Under the pieces are notes generated by a model. That model worked only from the letters and a program-made list of their open reading frames with translations, did not search any database and had not been told where the DNA came from. Below are positions 1 to 12,699 of a stretch of 64,000 nucleotides of DNA, one piece after another. Made by a program: the position numbers and the translations under genes. This stretch comes from Galeopsis tetrahit. Lineage: Eukaryota; Streptophyta; Magnoliopsida; Lamiales; Lamiaceae. Position 1 is the first letter of the stretch. The number at the start of each line of letters is the position of its first letter. The stretch covers positions 70,525,348 to 70,589,347 of the forward strand of contig OY776129.1 of the NCBI GenBank assembly GCA_963675135.1, read 5' to 3'.

Positions 1-651
1 AACCTAAACCCTAAAAAATTGCAGTGAACGAATAAATCGAACCTTCAACCTTTCACGGCAGGGAACCCATCAGACACACCTACAATCGCACAAAAAGATG
101 GTGAATAGGCGTCGTACGAAAGAGTAAACCACATAAAAAGAAAAAAAAAACATCGAAAAAAGTCGACCATTCTCAGTGGATGGATTATTCAACGGATTAT
201 TCAACGTCTGGCGCAACCGAGCAGTCGAACTGGCACGAAGAAGAATACGAAATTTGAGAGTGAAGGTCGGCGATGGCGGAGAGTCGTCGGAGACGAAGGA
301 ATCGCCAAAAAAAAAAAAAAAAAAAGAGAGAAGGAGGCTGGGGAAAAAATGAGATCGCGATGATGGAGAATTCAATTTTAGGGCAACATTGTGTGTTTAA
401 GACTTAAGAGGGGCAAAATCGTAATCTAGTTTATACGGGCCAAACCTGTATAAAATAATACTAGGGGGGTGGTATTATTTCTTCAAAAGGGAATAGTGAA
501 AAGCCTGTATAAGGGCCCAAAAAAGCACTTTTTAATACGTCGCTTTTCCGACTATTCAGGGGTGCTGATATAGCCTATATGACCTATCAAACAGCATAAT
601 AAGTGTTATACAGGGTTAATATTTCCCTTATGCAGGCTATCAAACGGGTCC
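1..651. other. Gene-free flank, possible end of a Tourist-like element
   Basis: I see no convincing gene here. A minus-strand reading frame at 70-375 is low-complexity Phe/Ser-rich sequence created by poly-A runs. The last 50 bases before the tandem array read, on the minus strand, like the end of a Tourist/PIF-type element (a GGACCCGTTTGATAGCCTG-like start). A matching left end was not found and may lie outside the window. Polypurine runs occur at 140-150 and 308-326. Confidence 0.3.
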
Positions 652-3045
652 TAGAAGTAGTGTATTATGTATATATAACAAATTTGTTAATCTTGTAAAA
701 TAATATAATTATTTATATAATAAATATTATGTATAAAATTATATAATAAGTTTTACATATATATTTTTTAGCTCTATTTTTTAAATGCATTAAACTTATA
801 ATAAATTTAAAATAGTTGTAGAAAAAATTACTTGAGATATAGTAAGATAAAAGTAATTATAAAATATAATTTAATAACTAATTAAATAAAGAATTGTACA
901 CCCCAATAAAAATAAATTTTAGATTGTATTTTACTCAAAAACATTAAATAGTTCTAAAATAAAATAAACTAAAGAATAAAATGAATACTACAATAAAGTT
1001 AAGTAAATAAAATTAAAATTAATTTAATTTAATTAGTCAATGTTAAAATAATAAGAATATAATATTTGGAAAGAGTTTATGAATCGTATCTTACTCAACC
1101 AATAACTTAATTACACATCATACTTTTTAAAATTTACAACTTCATTAAATTAACACATAAGTCAAATTAACCACAAAATAACACATCATCAATTTAAACT
1201 CCCTATTAGTATATAAGGGGATTATATACTATAGAAGTAGTGTATTATATATATATAACAAATTTGTTAATCTTGTAAAATAATATAATTATTTATATAA
1301 TAAATATTATGTATAAAATTATATAATAAGTTTTACATATATATTTTTGAGCTCTATTTTTTAAATGCATTAAACTTATAATAAATTTAAAATAGTTGCA
1401 GAAAAAAATACTTGAGATATAGTAAGTTAAAAGTAATTATAAAATATAATTTAATAACTAATTAAATAAAGAATTGTACATCCCAATAAAAATAAATTTT
1501 AGATTGTATTTTACTCAGAAGAACATTAAATAGTTCTAAAATAAAATAAACTAAAGAATAAAATGAATACTACAATAAAGTTAAGTAAATAAAATAAAAA
1601 TTAATTTAATTTAATTAGTCAATGTTAAAATAATAAGAATATAATATTTGGAAAGAGTTTATGAATCATATCTTACTCAACCAATAACTTAATTACACAT
1701 CATACTTTTTAAAATTTACAACTTCATTAAATTATGACACATAAATCAAATCAACCACAAAATGACACATAAGCCAAATTAACCACAAAATGACACATCA
1801 TCAATTTAAACTCCCTATTAGTATATAAGGGGATTATATACTATAGAAGTAGTGTATTATGTATATATAACAAATTTGTTAATCTTGTAAAATAATATAA
1901 TTATTTATATAATAAATATTAGGTATAAAATTATATAATAAGTTTTACATATATATTTTTGAGCTCTATTTTTTAAATGCATTAAACTTATAATAAATTT
2001 AAAATAGTTGCAGAAAAAATTACTTGAGATATAGTAAGATAAAAGTAATTATAAAATATAATTTAATAACTAATTAAATAAAGAATTGTACACCCCAATA
2101 AAAATAAATTTTAGATTGTATTTTACTCAGAAGAACATTAAATAGTTCTAAAATAAAATAAACTAAAGAATAAAATGAATACTACAATAAAGTTAAGTAA
2201 ATAAAATAAAAATTAATTTAATTTAATTAGTCAATGTTAAAATAATAAGAATATAATATTTGGAAAGAGTTTATGAATCATATCTTACTCAACCAATAAC
2301 TTAATTACACATCATACTTTTTAAAATTTACAACTTCATTAAATTATGACACATAAGTCAAATCAACCACAAAATGACACATAAGTCAAATTAACCACAA
2401 AATGACACATCATCAATTTAAACTCCCTATTAGTATATAAGGGGATTATATACTATAGAAGTAGTGTATTATGTATATATAACAAATTTGTTAATCTTGT
2501 AAAATAATATAATTATTTATATAATAAATATTATGTATAAAATTATATAATAAGTTTTACATATATATTTTTGAGCTTTATTTTTTAAATGCATTAAACT
2601 TATAATAAATTTAAAATAGTTGCAGAAAAAATTACTTGAGATATAGTAAGATAAAAGTAATTATAAAATATAATTTAATAACTAATTAAATAAAGAATTG
2701 TACACCCCAATAAAAATAAATTTTAGATTGTATTTTACTCAGAAGAACATTAAATAGTTCTAAAATAAAATGAATACTACAATGAAGTTAAGTAAATAAA
2801 ATAAAAATTAATTTAATTTAATTAATCAATGTTAAAATAATAAGAATATAATATTTGGAAAGAGTTTATGAATTAATCATATCTTACTCAACCAATAACT
2901 TAATTACACATCATACTTTTTAAAATTTACAATTTCATTAAATTATGACACATAAGTCAAATCAACCACAAAATGACACATAAGCCAAATTAACCACAAA
3001 ATGACACATCATCAATTTAAACTCCCTATTAGTATATAAGGGGAT
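652..3045. repeat. Four-copy tandem array of ~600-bp AT-rich units
   Basis: The string TAGAAGTAGTGTATTAT recurs at 652, 1232, 1844 and 2455, giving units of 580, 612, 611 and about 591 bp that align along their whole length. Copies 2-4 carry two tandem 28-bp subunits (ATGACACATAAGYCAAATYA...) near their ends, whereas copy 1 has one, which explains its shorter length. Copy 4 lacks about 20 bp around 2765 and has a 4-bp insertion near 2873. No open frame persists through the units. The array could be a young local satellite or repeated internal sequence of a larger element; no LTR or inverted ends are visible. Confidence 0.9.
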
Positions 3046-3635
3046 GTTACATACTATGTAATTTGTACTTGAGCTACTAAATAATTTAGATTCATGACTC
3101 AATTGCATCCATCTAATAATCTAGTCCATATACCTATTCTTCATAAGTTTAAATTTGACAAATTAAATGGAAATATAGTTTTGTGTGTTAAGATTTCATA
3201 TATGAGGTGGTGCTATATCTTAAAATTTACACTTTATTTTATTTCAAAATATGGTTCGAATATGGTTATAAATCCATACACTATTTTATATGTAATTGAA
3301 CTCATCTCATATAAAATTTTGTCTGAGTAACTAATATGGTAGTAGATTCTTTTTAACAAGAGTGCATATATAGCCATATAGGTTTCATTTATTGTCATTG
3401 CCTATAAGAGAAGTAAGATCGAAAATAAAAATAACAATGATAATAATAATTATAATAGTAGAAAATATCATTGTTAATTAATATATAAGATCCTCTCCAC
3501 ATCAAACGGTTAATGGGCCATGCGAATTCACTTAAAATTATTGTAACCGGTTCGATCAAATGAATTTTTTTTATTTCATATTTGGTGTTCAACTTTTTAT
3601 TTCATAGTGTGAATAAATAATAAGGATAGTTCTAT
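3046..3635. other. AT-rich spacer without a recognisable gene
   Basis: Short frames at 3094-3330 (plus) and 3395-3592 (minus) show no family resemblance, no codon bias and no splice context. I see nothing else in this stretch. Confidence 0.5.
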
Positions 3636-4307
3636 TAGAGTTGTCAAAACGGGTCAACAGGGTGGGACGGGCCAAAATCGTAAAAGTCCGCCAATTGGCG
3701 GGGCAGGGGCGGGCTGCCAAAAACCTCAACCCAACCCACAAAGGAGCGGGCCGCGGGTTACGACGGACCAACCCGATTTTTTTTTTAAAATAAAATTATT
3801 TATTAAATTCATCATTTTCATTTCCAAAATTCAAATTCTTTTAATATGCATCTCTGCACGCTCATTATTAAATTTAGTATCATAATCTAAAATTTAACAA
3901 TGAAACTATAACTAGAAGATCGGCGTCTGACGTTGGAACTAAAATAAGCGGCACGAACATTACAAATTTGTAATGCGAGACAAAGACTTGTTGTGCTTCA
4001 TTGTTTTTTGCTTCTAAATTTTGGTTGTTAATTGCATGCAACGACTATATTTTGAATTGTTGAATAAGTCTCAAAGATGTGATAAACTTTAGTTATTTTT
4101 GTATAATATTAAACTAATTATAATAATAGAATAATAATAATATTACTATTTTTTTTTTAAAGGCGGACTGGCGAACTGGCACGCCCTCAACCCGCGGCCC
4201 AAACATGGCGGTCCATGTAGGCCCGCCTCCTAGCGGGCTGAGAAAAGCTAAGTTCAATCCGTGTTTTTTTATAGCGGAGCTCGACTCAACTCATTTTAAT
4301 AGCTCTA
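3636..4307. mobile_element. Degenerate hAT-like non-autonomous element
   Basis: The ends are imperfect inverted repeats: TAGAGTTGTCAAAACGGGTC at the left, and on the minus strand from the right TAGAGCTATTAAAATGAGTT. Both subterminal zones (3650-3775 and 4160-4260) are strikingly GC-rich with repeated GGCGGGCC-type motifs, while the centre is AT-rich. This layout is typical of short hAT-derived elements in plants. I could not find a clean 8-bp target duplication, so the exact ends and the superfamily are inferred. Confidence 0.5.
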
Positions 4308-4593
4308 GATTCAGTAAAGTGAAACAATAAATATAAAATTAAAAAAAAAAAAAAAGGGTAAAACAGGAGAATTGAAACGTAGTTTCAATAAGCAATTTTA
4401 AATAGAATTTCATTCGACAAAACAATTAAAATGTTGGTTGTTCTATCAACAATTAAATATGAGGACGATGCCTAACTCTGCCTATTCCCATTCAAGGCAT
4501 TGTTTGATTGTTTATACACCTTTTTTTTTTTTTTAGATGAAGCTCAATTTTAAAATAAATTTTGATTGAAACTTTACAAGTTCATGAATTATA

Positions 4594-4866
4594 CTCCCTC
4601 CGTCCCGCTATAAGTTTCCCCTTACTTTTGGTTGTTTTGATTAAAAAATATGATTAAATAATAGATGTAGTACAAGTGATGTGATAGTGAGAGAGAAAAT
4701 AATAGATGAGTGTGAGATAAAGTATGATAAAATAATAGATAAAGTGTAATTGATGTGATTGGGAGAGAGAAAATCATATGCCAAAAATGGAAAAAAATGA
4801 AATGGGAAACTTATTGTGGGACATCCATAAAAGGAAAGTGGGAAACTTATAGAGGGACGGAGGGAG
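4594..4866. mobile_element. Stowaway MITE
   Basis: The 273-bp element is bounded by CTCCCTCCGTCCC and its inverse GGGACGGAGGGAG, flanked by the dinucleotide TA at 4592-4593 and 4867-4868. This is the Stowaway (Tc1/mariner) signature. The subterminal stretch TATAAGTTTCCC also recurs in inverted form at the right end. Confidence 0.9.
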
Positions 4867-4994
4867 TATAATATTATAATGAATGTGGTTCAGTCACACT
4901 GAACTATTAATCTGAGGTCTTTTACTTCATTTTTATTTAATATTCATTTATTTTTCACTTTTTTTTATATCATTAAGTTCCACAGGTTTGATCC

Positions 4995-5404
4995 CCGTAG
5001 AATTTGACCATTGAACGAAAAGTACAAAATCAATCAGATTTCTTGTTCGATCAAAATACTATGTGAAATCTTCGGTTTTTTCCTCTTCCTCTATCCTTAT
5101 CCCATAGGTACAGAATCAATAGAGAACTTTTTCTTCTGTATGAATCGATCTTATTCCATTCCAATTTCTTCCCGAGACCTCCCAAAAAAAATATCGAATT
5201 GAATCTCAAATTAACGGATTAGTGTAAACTTATCCATGCAATTATGCACTCTTCTCGAATAGGAATCCGTTTTCTGAAAGATCCTGACTTTTCCCCTAGT
5301 ATTATTGTTGTGTTTCCCGGTTGAACTTGAAAACTCCATAGTAGTCCACCATTTTGTACTCCATAATCCTCAATGTATTTTCCGATATCCAAGAACTTGA
5401 ACAA
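4995..5404. other. Probable plastid-derived insert (NUPT)
   Basis: From memory, the stretch around 5085-5290 resembles plastid inverted-repeat DNA found near the ndhB/ycf2 part of the genome. It differs by scattered point changes and small indels, as expected of an old nuclear copy. Short frames survive at 5011-5202 (plus) and 5219-5404 (minus), but neither has a nuclear gene context. The assignment rests on recognition without a search, and the exact plastid origin is uncertain. Confidence 0.5.
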
Positions 5405-5421
5405 TTATAATATTAAAAAAA

Positions 5422-6529
5422 GGTTAATTCTAAATAAATACACCACCTTTAGTTTCAGTGTCAATTTAATCACGATCTTTACGATTATTATAATAAACTC
5501 CAACTTTTTATCGTGTTACAATTAGATACACATATTTTTTCTCCGGCCAACAATTGATGACGTGGCTTGCCGAGCACGCCACGTACGTCAGATTACACAT
5601 ATTTTTTTATTTTACACATTAAATTACACTTTATTAAAATAAAAATAAAACTCACACTTCTTATGTGTCTTCTCAGCTTCTCAAACTCAATATAGTTCTT
5701 ATTATGCGTCTTTCTCACTTCTAAAACTCAATTAAATTCTTCTCTTCTAACCCTAAAAATCAAATCATAAGGGATAGAAACGTAACACTAAGAATCACAA
5801 AAAAAAAAATGTCAAGAATCCGAAAAAGTTGTGGTCGTTTGAAAGTAGAGTGAAGTTTGTAAACCCTGCGAAACTCCAAGTAAGTGAAATCTTCTGACTT
5901 TGTGTATTTGAGTGTTTTGCGTATGAGCACTTGAAATACCTTATTGTCCAGGGGAACAGTCAAACCTCAACATTGCATAGATGCATATAGATATGGTTAT
6001 TTTGATTTAGTTGATGAAATAGAGAATATGAGATACAAGTTGAAAAAGATTGTATAAGTAACTACAGTAAATAATTTGTTTGAATTGAGAGAAAAAAAAT
6101 GGTAATGAAGTTAACATGTATTGAAAAAATAACATAAAATGGTTGAGGTGTTTATAGAAGCAAAGGCGGCGGAAGATGAGATTGAGGTTGATCCAAAAAA
6201 CATGGATAAGAGTGAAGAGAAAGAAGAGAATGAGTTGTCTGCAGTGACTGTGAATGACATTTCGACTTTAACCCAATTGAAGAAAGTGACACTGATGAAG
6301 TTGGTATAAAAGATGATGAGTGGTGATGAGGAGTACCTGGAAACAAGAAGGAGAGAAGACGCAAAAGAAGAACTTGATTGAGTTTGAGAAGGGAAAAAGA
6401 ACTTGATGAAAGATGATAAGTGGTGATGAGGAGTACCTTGAAAGCAAAAGAAGGGGACAAGATTAATTGTAAATGTGGTAATTAAATTGATATTGAGATT
6501 AAATGTGGTGTATTTGTTTAGAATTAAAC
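5422..6529. mobile_element. Long-TIR element, copy A (Mutator-like or foldback)
   Basis: The left end GGTTAATTCTAAATAAATAC is mirrored at the right (about 6460-6529), with inverted similarity running roughly 60 bp or more. A second member of the family lies at 41798-42909 with the same ends and nearly the same length (1108 against 1112 bp). Internally both carry a short inverted motif around GACGTGGCTTGCCG. The minus-strand frames at 6111-6698 and 6152-6460 lie in or across this element and are not considered genes. Target duplications were not clear. Confidence 0.6.
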
Positions 6530-6603
6530 AATTCTCAAATACATTCTCGAAGGGTTGTATATAGTATTTAAACCCACAGAATCGCGTTTGAAAATTATAT
6601 GTA

Positions 6604-7022
6604 AGGGTGTGTTTGCAAACAATAATGATTGATTCAAAGTGATTAAAATTGATTTTTGAAATAAATTTAAAGATGGATAGTGTTTTAAAATTAAGCACTT
6701 TTAATCAATTTTATATATGTGGTGATGTTTGCAAAACAAATAGCTTCTTTATAATTTTACAAAAATACCCTTATTACATTTGAATAGGTAATGAGTAAAC
6801 ATAAAATATTATTTAAATTGTGAGGGCAAAAATGTAAAATTGGTTACTACAATGATGAGAAGCACATAGAAGCTATTAAAAGTAGGTGGAGGGGCGCTTC
6901 ACCAAAATCACTTTAAACTACTTAATTTAATCACTTAGTTGTGTTGTCAAACACTCCAAAAGTGATTATATTTTAAAAAAAAAGTGCTTTTAAGCACATA
7001 CTAGTACTTGCAAACACCCACT
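6604..7022. mobile_element. Short inverted-repeat MITE, hAT-type ends
   Basis: The left end AGGGTGTGTTTGCAAAC faces the right end ACTTGCAAACACCCAC. Further inside, AAAGTGATT-type motifs recur in opposite orientation. The ends resemble hAT-derived MITEs, but no exact 8-bp target duplication was found. Confidence 0.5.
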
Positions 7023-7147
7023 AATTATCTTTTCATGCAATTGAGCCATCTCTCTATAGTAGAGGGTTTAACCGGTGTAGAGTTTTTAACCAGATTATCA
7101 CCTCGTACCCTTTGAGGAGGAGGTCCTTTGAGTGGACAATTTAAATG

Positions 7148-7207
7148 GATGGAGTTGTTTCCAGTAGGAATCGAACCCAGGTTGTTTGCCTGGAAACTCT
7201 GATACCA
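7148..7207 (-). other. Primer-binding-site-like and tRNA-like remnant of an LTR element
   Basis: Read on the minus strand, TGGTATCAGAG (7207-7197) matches the initiator-methionine primer site of plant LTR retrotransposons. It is followed by GGGTTCGATTCC, which looks like a tRNA B-box. This pairing is common at the start of internal regions of short, gene-less LTR elements. No complete LTR could be defined, so this is a fragment at best. Confidence 0.4.
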
Positions 7208-7561
7208 TGAAAAAAATTCATCTCATCTAAAAGTTCGAACTTGTAGAGAGGTGGAAAATTAATTTCTGCATATTAATTCCTAATAAGCCCTATATCCCTT
7301 TTAAGCGTGATGGATCCAAAAATTCTAAATTGGGGGTCCGATTTACATTAGTATAAAGATAAAATAATATTATATAAAAAAATCATTATAAAATTCTCAA
7401 TACATCTCATTTCATTAATTTAAATTTAACGACTCCTGTAATATTTTGAAAAAAAATAATTTTAATTGCTCTGACTTATAATGGGTGAAACAATGTTAAA
7501 ATTTAAGATGCAACTCCTTTGAGATATTAGTCACTATTAGTCAAATGTAAAAATTAAAGTA

Positions 7562-7835
7562 TACTCTCCCGTCCCGTAATGACTTTTATATCTTGATCAG
7601 CTCTTTTTTTTTTTAAATGTGAATTTAGTGAAGTGTGAGATCAAATCAATGAGAATCATTTTGGATGATTTATTGAAGTATAAAAGAGATTTTGTGTAGG
7701 GTAAAAGAGAATTTAGTAAGACGTACGAGAAAATGTATGGGGTCTAAAATAAGTGAGAATTTTAAAAATAAAATAAATTGATATAGTAATTGTATCTATT
7801 TTTAGATTTATTTTTATATTAGTAGAGTGGAAGTA
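7562..7835. mobile_element. Degenerate Stowaway-like element
   Basis: The left end ACTCTCCCGTCCCGTAATG is a damaged Stowaway terminus. The right end near 7830 (AGAGTGGAAGTAA) is eroded. A clearly related body occurs at about 37451-37640 in intron 7 of the intact FAR gene, sharing a GTGTGAGATCAAAT motif and AGAATTTAGTAAG motifs, which supports a dispersed family. Confidence 0.4.
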
Positions 7836-7875
7836 ATATTAGAACATAGAACATATATAAATAATTAGGGAATGA

Positions 7876-7907
<32 letters not shown>

Positions 7908-10257
7908 ATAGCTGTCATTTATGAGATATGATTGCACACATTTATGAGATGTAGATATATAAGTTGGATGTCATTTTTAGGATTCCATTTTCAAGTATAC
8001 ATAGCTGCTGCATCTGCATGTGATGTGCCCAAAATGAAACATCCGCGCGTCCACTTCTCTATAAGTTTGAGTTTGAGTTTGATTTTTTAGATGAGACCGA
8101 TAAAATTCTTTCAAATATCTTCATGCTTTAATTTGTCCCAACCCCCACCCCTTTCAAAATTGAAATAAAATAAAAAGAATTATAGGGTCCCGAAATTCAT
8201 GAAATAAATAGTTTTGATGGAATATTTTGTATATTCGACATATTATATTTTACTATTAATGTTTACTGCATATTTAAATAGTAAAAATGATTAATCTACT
8301 TTTAAAATCGTAAAATTAGTTGTATGATTGTTTTGTATATCATGAAAATCATACAAAATAAGTGATTGTATATGATGAATTAAAAGTTAGAATGCTTCTT
8401 GAAACTTGCGTGCATATATAGTGAAAAGTAGCACATTTGATTTTTCTAACACTTTTATTTGTTACTTTTTCTTCTTTAATTTCTTAATCAATAAAGTTAC
8501 TTTAAAAAAAAAAACATCTCCCATCAAATAAATTTTAATAGGAAATTAATTGGAGTATATTTTAATCTTTCTTACCTTGTCGTTTTAATAATTAAATTGA
8601 TGATGCTTCTTGAAAAAAAAATCCCTCGACTACACCACATGTGTTTTCTACTGTGCCTAAATTTAATTAATTAATAGGTTTTGCTTCTTGAAACTTGTGT
8701 ATATGATCATAAGTACATGTTTGATTTTTCTTATTATGTGTGAGTTGAGCATAATTTTTATTAGAAGATATTATAAAGATTCGGTACTTGCAATTATCAT
8801 CTTTAAAGGTGTTGGGTGTGATGATAGAAATAAAATAGTGGATGAAATTAAGATTAATATATTTAGTGATGATCAACTCTTTATTTTTTGGAATTGGTTT
8901 GTATCTCCAAGAAGGATACTAAACTATTTTTGTCTTGTGAATACCCCTTATTTTTAATAAAACCTCATTTTATCGATTAAAAAAAAACAACTAGAAGAGT
9001 TAGCTTTATTTGTTACTTTCTCTTCTTTAATTTTTTTTTTTTTTAAACGCCCTTTCCCGGCCCGCAAATAAATTGTTGGATAATAGGAGTAGTTCTTAAA
9101 TTTTTCCTTCACGTTTCAAAATCGAACACGAACTACTCTACTTAAATATTGTAATCTTTCTTATATGATCATTTAGGGGGTTAAAAAAATATGTCCACTT
9201 TTTTTTTTTTAAAAAAAAAAAAACCCCACTTTTAATTTACTGTATTAAATAAAGAGTTTTAATCTTTTTGGAGTGAAAATATTTCTAATTCATAATTCTG
9301 GCCTCCAGATCTAATTTGCAGTCGTTCGAGGCGATTTTCGGCAACAAAATCATATATACTTTCGACAAGAACAATAAATGTCTTTGTATTTTTCTTCTTT
9401 TGTTATGAAAGTGTGTGATTTTTTTGTTGTTAGGTAATTTTTATCATTTTTGTAATTAAAAACAATTATGCTTTTTTTGAAACATTCTCAATCAATGACC
9501 AGACATTATGAACATAGCTAAGATGCTCGATCCGAAGAATTCTTCAAAAAAATCCTTCAACTTAATCGTCATGGTCTACTACAGTTTTTATTTTATTCGT
9601 AATAATCTAAAATTTTGTATTATAATTTTTCTAATTAAAAGTCTTTAATTATAAAAAAATAAAAATATTAATAGACTTTCATTAAAAAAAATTAGTTATA
9701 TAAATTATAATGACAAAATTTATGTCATAACACACAATTAATATGTTTAACTTATAGTGTGCCTAAATTTAATCAAGGCCCCCAAATTTATGTTTTATCA
9801 TGCATGCACTTCTATTCATCATGGTCCACTACATTTTTTTTTCACTTGTAATAACATAAATTTTGTATTATAATTTTTTTAATTAAAAATAATAATAAAC
9901 TTTCATTAAAAAAAATTATAATGGTAAAATTCATTACATACCAATAATATTGGGTTGGTCCAGGACACAATTTTTTTTTTTTTTTTGATAGGTAAAAGGT
10001 ATTTTATTGATATCGGGTATAAGGAATACCCACAATTTCAGTATACAATCATAATATTAAATCGAGGTAACTAAATACTTATGCTACTCAAAACTCAGAC
10101 CATACATTTAAGCGGATCTGTCACCCAGGTCTTAAAAGGTACGTTGTTGCGCGAGGGGTATTTGATCAATTAATATGTTTTAACTTATAGTGTGCCTAAT
10201 TAATTTAATCAATGCCCCCAAATTTATGTTTTATATATCATGCATGCATGCCACTTC
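7836..10257. other. AT-rich intergenic stretch with local duplications
   Basis: No gene is supported. There is an AT microsatellite near 7885-7905. Related sequence blocks occur at about 8390-8580, 8683-8760 and 8993-9180 (shared CTTCTTGAAACTTG and TTTGTTACTTTTTCTTCTTT). The block 9561-9820 is repeated in diverged form further downstream, and a second part of it (CTTATAGTGTGCCTAA and CCCCCAAATTTATG) recurs at 10185-10235, just upstream of the FAR pseudogene. At about 9969-10160 a poly-T run followed by GGTAAAAGGTATTTTATTG looks like the 3' tail of a minus-strand LINE. Confidence 0.5.
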
Positions 10258-10265
10258 TATATAAA
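10258..10265 (+). promoter_or_regulatory. TATA box of the FAR pseudogene
   Basis: TATATAAA lies about 84 bp before the relic start codon at 10349. The intact paralogue has a matching TATA element at nearly the same distance, so this is a conserved core promoter motif. Confidence 0.55.
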
Positions 10266-10665
10266 GGACTAATGGAATGTTGTAAATAAAACATGTACAA
10301 GCTTAATTTAATTTTTTCTATATATCTACGTCTCTCTCACAAATTACAATGGCAATGGAACAAAGTAACCTTGTTCAACACTTCGAGGGAAAGACCATTT
10401 TTATAACGGGAGCGCGCAACTGGCTTTCTAGCTAAGGGTATTAATTTATCTCTCTTTCTCTTACGCAATTAAATTGTTGTTACTATATATCTCACACTTA
10501 ATTTCTCCTCTTTTATAGTATATAATACAAAAATATGTATGTACAGTTTTTGTTGAAAAAATACTTGGAGTTCAACCCAATGTCAAAAAAAAATATTCCT
10601 TTTAATCTGAAGGACTGCCCAAAAATCTGTTGAACAACGTTTACAAGAAGAGGTACACCCTAGTT

Positions 10666-12208
10666 TCTTTTTTTATTTGAATCGGCAAAAATTCGGCGAA
10701 GGGTATCAGGAATACCCTTGCTCGAAACAGATCAACAATCAAAAGAAAAACTAGGAGCTTTAACTAAAGCACATGGTTGGTTCCCTAAGCCAATCGCTAA
10801 AAGTAATTCCTCTGCTAATTTTAGCACCTGCCTTGAGCCATCTAAAAGAGTGTAATAAGACTCTGTCCACTAACAGCTCGATCCACATCAAATTCCATAC
10901 CATTGAAAACAACATTGTTCCTCCCCTGCCAGGTATACCATATCATGCAATGCCAAATAATAAGCCATGGTTCCTTCTGTTTAACGTCGCCGTGCTCTGT
11001 AAGGTGTCGTACTCAGATGTGTTGTATTGCAATCCGAACCAGGAGTACAACCGGCTCCACACCTCTCTTGTTTTCGCGCACTGAAAGAAGAGATGTCGGG
11101 TGTCCTCGTCTTCCTTTCCGCATAGTTTGCATTTCGTGCAGAAATCCGGGTTAAATGCTCCCCTTCTTCTTAAGTTCATAATTGTGGGAATTCTGTCTTG
11201 AAACAACTTCCACGAGAAACCGGCAACCTTCGTCGGGATTCCTTTCCTCCAAACGCATTTGAGCTCGTTTCGTTCTTGGCTGACCGAGTATCTCTACCAT
11301 CTTTTTCCAACTTCCAACTCCATTGATCGTCCTCTGTAGATTCTGCAACAAACCTGCTTGCTTATATGGCTACGAATGATATCAGTAGTATTTGTTTCTC
11401 TCTCAAACAAATTCCTCTTCCATTCCCATTTGAAAACTAGGTTACCACTATCCCAAGCTATTCTCTCAGAAATTAAACAATCAACATTCTTTTCTAATCT
11501 AAACAATCTCGGGAATAAGTCTTTCAAACAGTTCCCCCCACCCATGAGTCCCCCCAAAATTTTGTGTTTCTTCCACTACAAACAGTTTTAATGCAATTAC
11601 CTATAAACCAATCGGCCGACCCAATATATTTAATAATAGAATACCACCACTTAGACCAGTGACATGGACGCTTACCACTAGACCTAAACAGTTTCACACA
11701 CTCCTCAAAGCTGCCGTATTTAGAAAAAAGAATTTCTTTCCAAAGGCATTCACTTAACTCCAAAATTCTCCACCCCCATTTTCCAAGAAGCGCTAAATTA
11801 AACAGATGTAAATTCTTAATGCCCAGCCCCCCTCTATCTAAAGGCCTACACACATTATCCCAATCAACCCAAGAAATTTTACTAACCTTTGAAACGCCGG
11901 AATCGCCTTTGGTTTGAGTGAATGACTTCGATGGATTTGGAAGGGGCTTTGTTCAGGGATAAGGCATAAGTGGGAAGGTTGGATAAAACCGATTTAATAA
12001 GCACCAGTCTGCCTCCAAAAGACAGAGCTTTTGATTCCCAAGAAGCCAATCTGGATTCCACTTTATCTGATATCTCTTTCCAGGCCGAACACACATGAGG
12101 GTTATCTCTTATTTTCAGGCCTAAATATTTCAATGGGAAAGCTGCCTTTTTGCAATTCAAGTTAGCAGCCCACTCATCCAAAATTGCCTCGCTAATGTAT
12201 ATGGACAT
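10666..12208 (-). mobile_element. 5'-truncated LINE (non-LTR retrotransposon) fragment
   Basis: Three minus-strand frames form the C-terminal half of a plant L1-type reverse transcriptase. At 12217-11882 is sequence with LKYLGLKIRDNP and SFGGRLVLIKSVLSNLP. At 11853-11524 is RPLDRGGLGIKNLHLFNLAL. At 11206-10943 is a zf-RVT-type domain with FQDRIPTIMNLRRRG and a Cys/His cluster (CTKCKLCGKE). They are separated by frameshifts. The element ends at the left with a poly-T run (poly-A on the minus strand), preceded by GGGTATCAGGAATACCC. The upstream polymerase core and endonuclease are absent. It sits in intron 2 of the FAR pseudogene; the intact gene has only about 100 bp there. Confidence 0.88.
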
Positions 12209-12699
12209 TATCAACAATAATTACTAAATGATTTTTTTAAAAAACAATTTCTATGGGTTTTTTTTTTTTTTAATGTAAATAGTTACGTGGTTGTTGACAC
12301 TGAACTATTTTGACTCATTCATGTCTTCAAAAGTTATTCCAATTTCAGGCGACGTCGCTAATGAAAATTTAGGAATAATTGATTTTGAGTTAAGACAAAT
12401 TATGTGGCAAGAAATAGATATTATTATCAATTCAGCTGCAAAACAACCAAGTTTTATGAGCGGTACATATTTTATATTGGTTAAAAGAACGAAAATATTG
12501 AATTTGGTAAAGTTATGAGGCAAATTTTAATTATAGTAAAAAATAGTTGACTAAAATCAAAATCTTTATTTTTTTGAACATATGCAGATATGATGTAGCA
12601 TATGGAATCAATGTCTTGGGAGCCATGCATGTCCGAGACTTTGCTATTAAATGTTCTAAGTTAGATATACTGCTTCAAGTCTCCACAGGTATAATTAAT

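Noticed and set aside
70..375. 101-codon minus-strand frame
   Set aside because: It is Phe/Ser-rich because of poly-A/poly-T runs, with no domain, splice or promoter context.
6111..6698. 195-codon minus-strand frame, one of the longest outside known genes
   Set aside because: It runs across the end of an inverted-repeat element into a separate MITE and is low-complexity Ser/Phe sequence.
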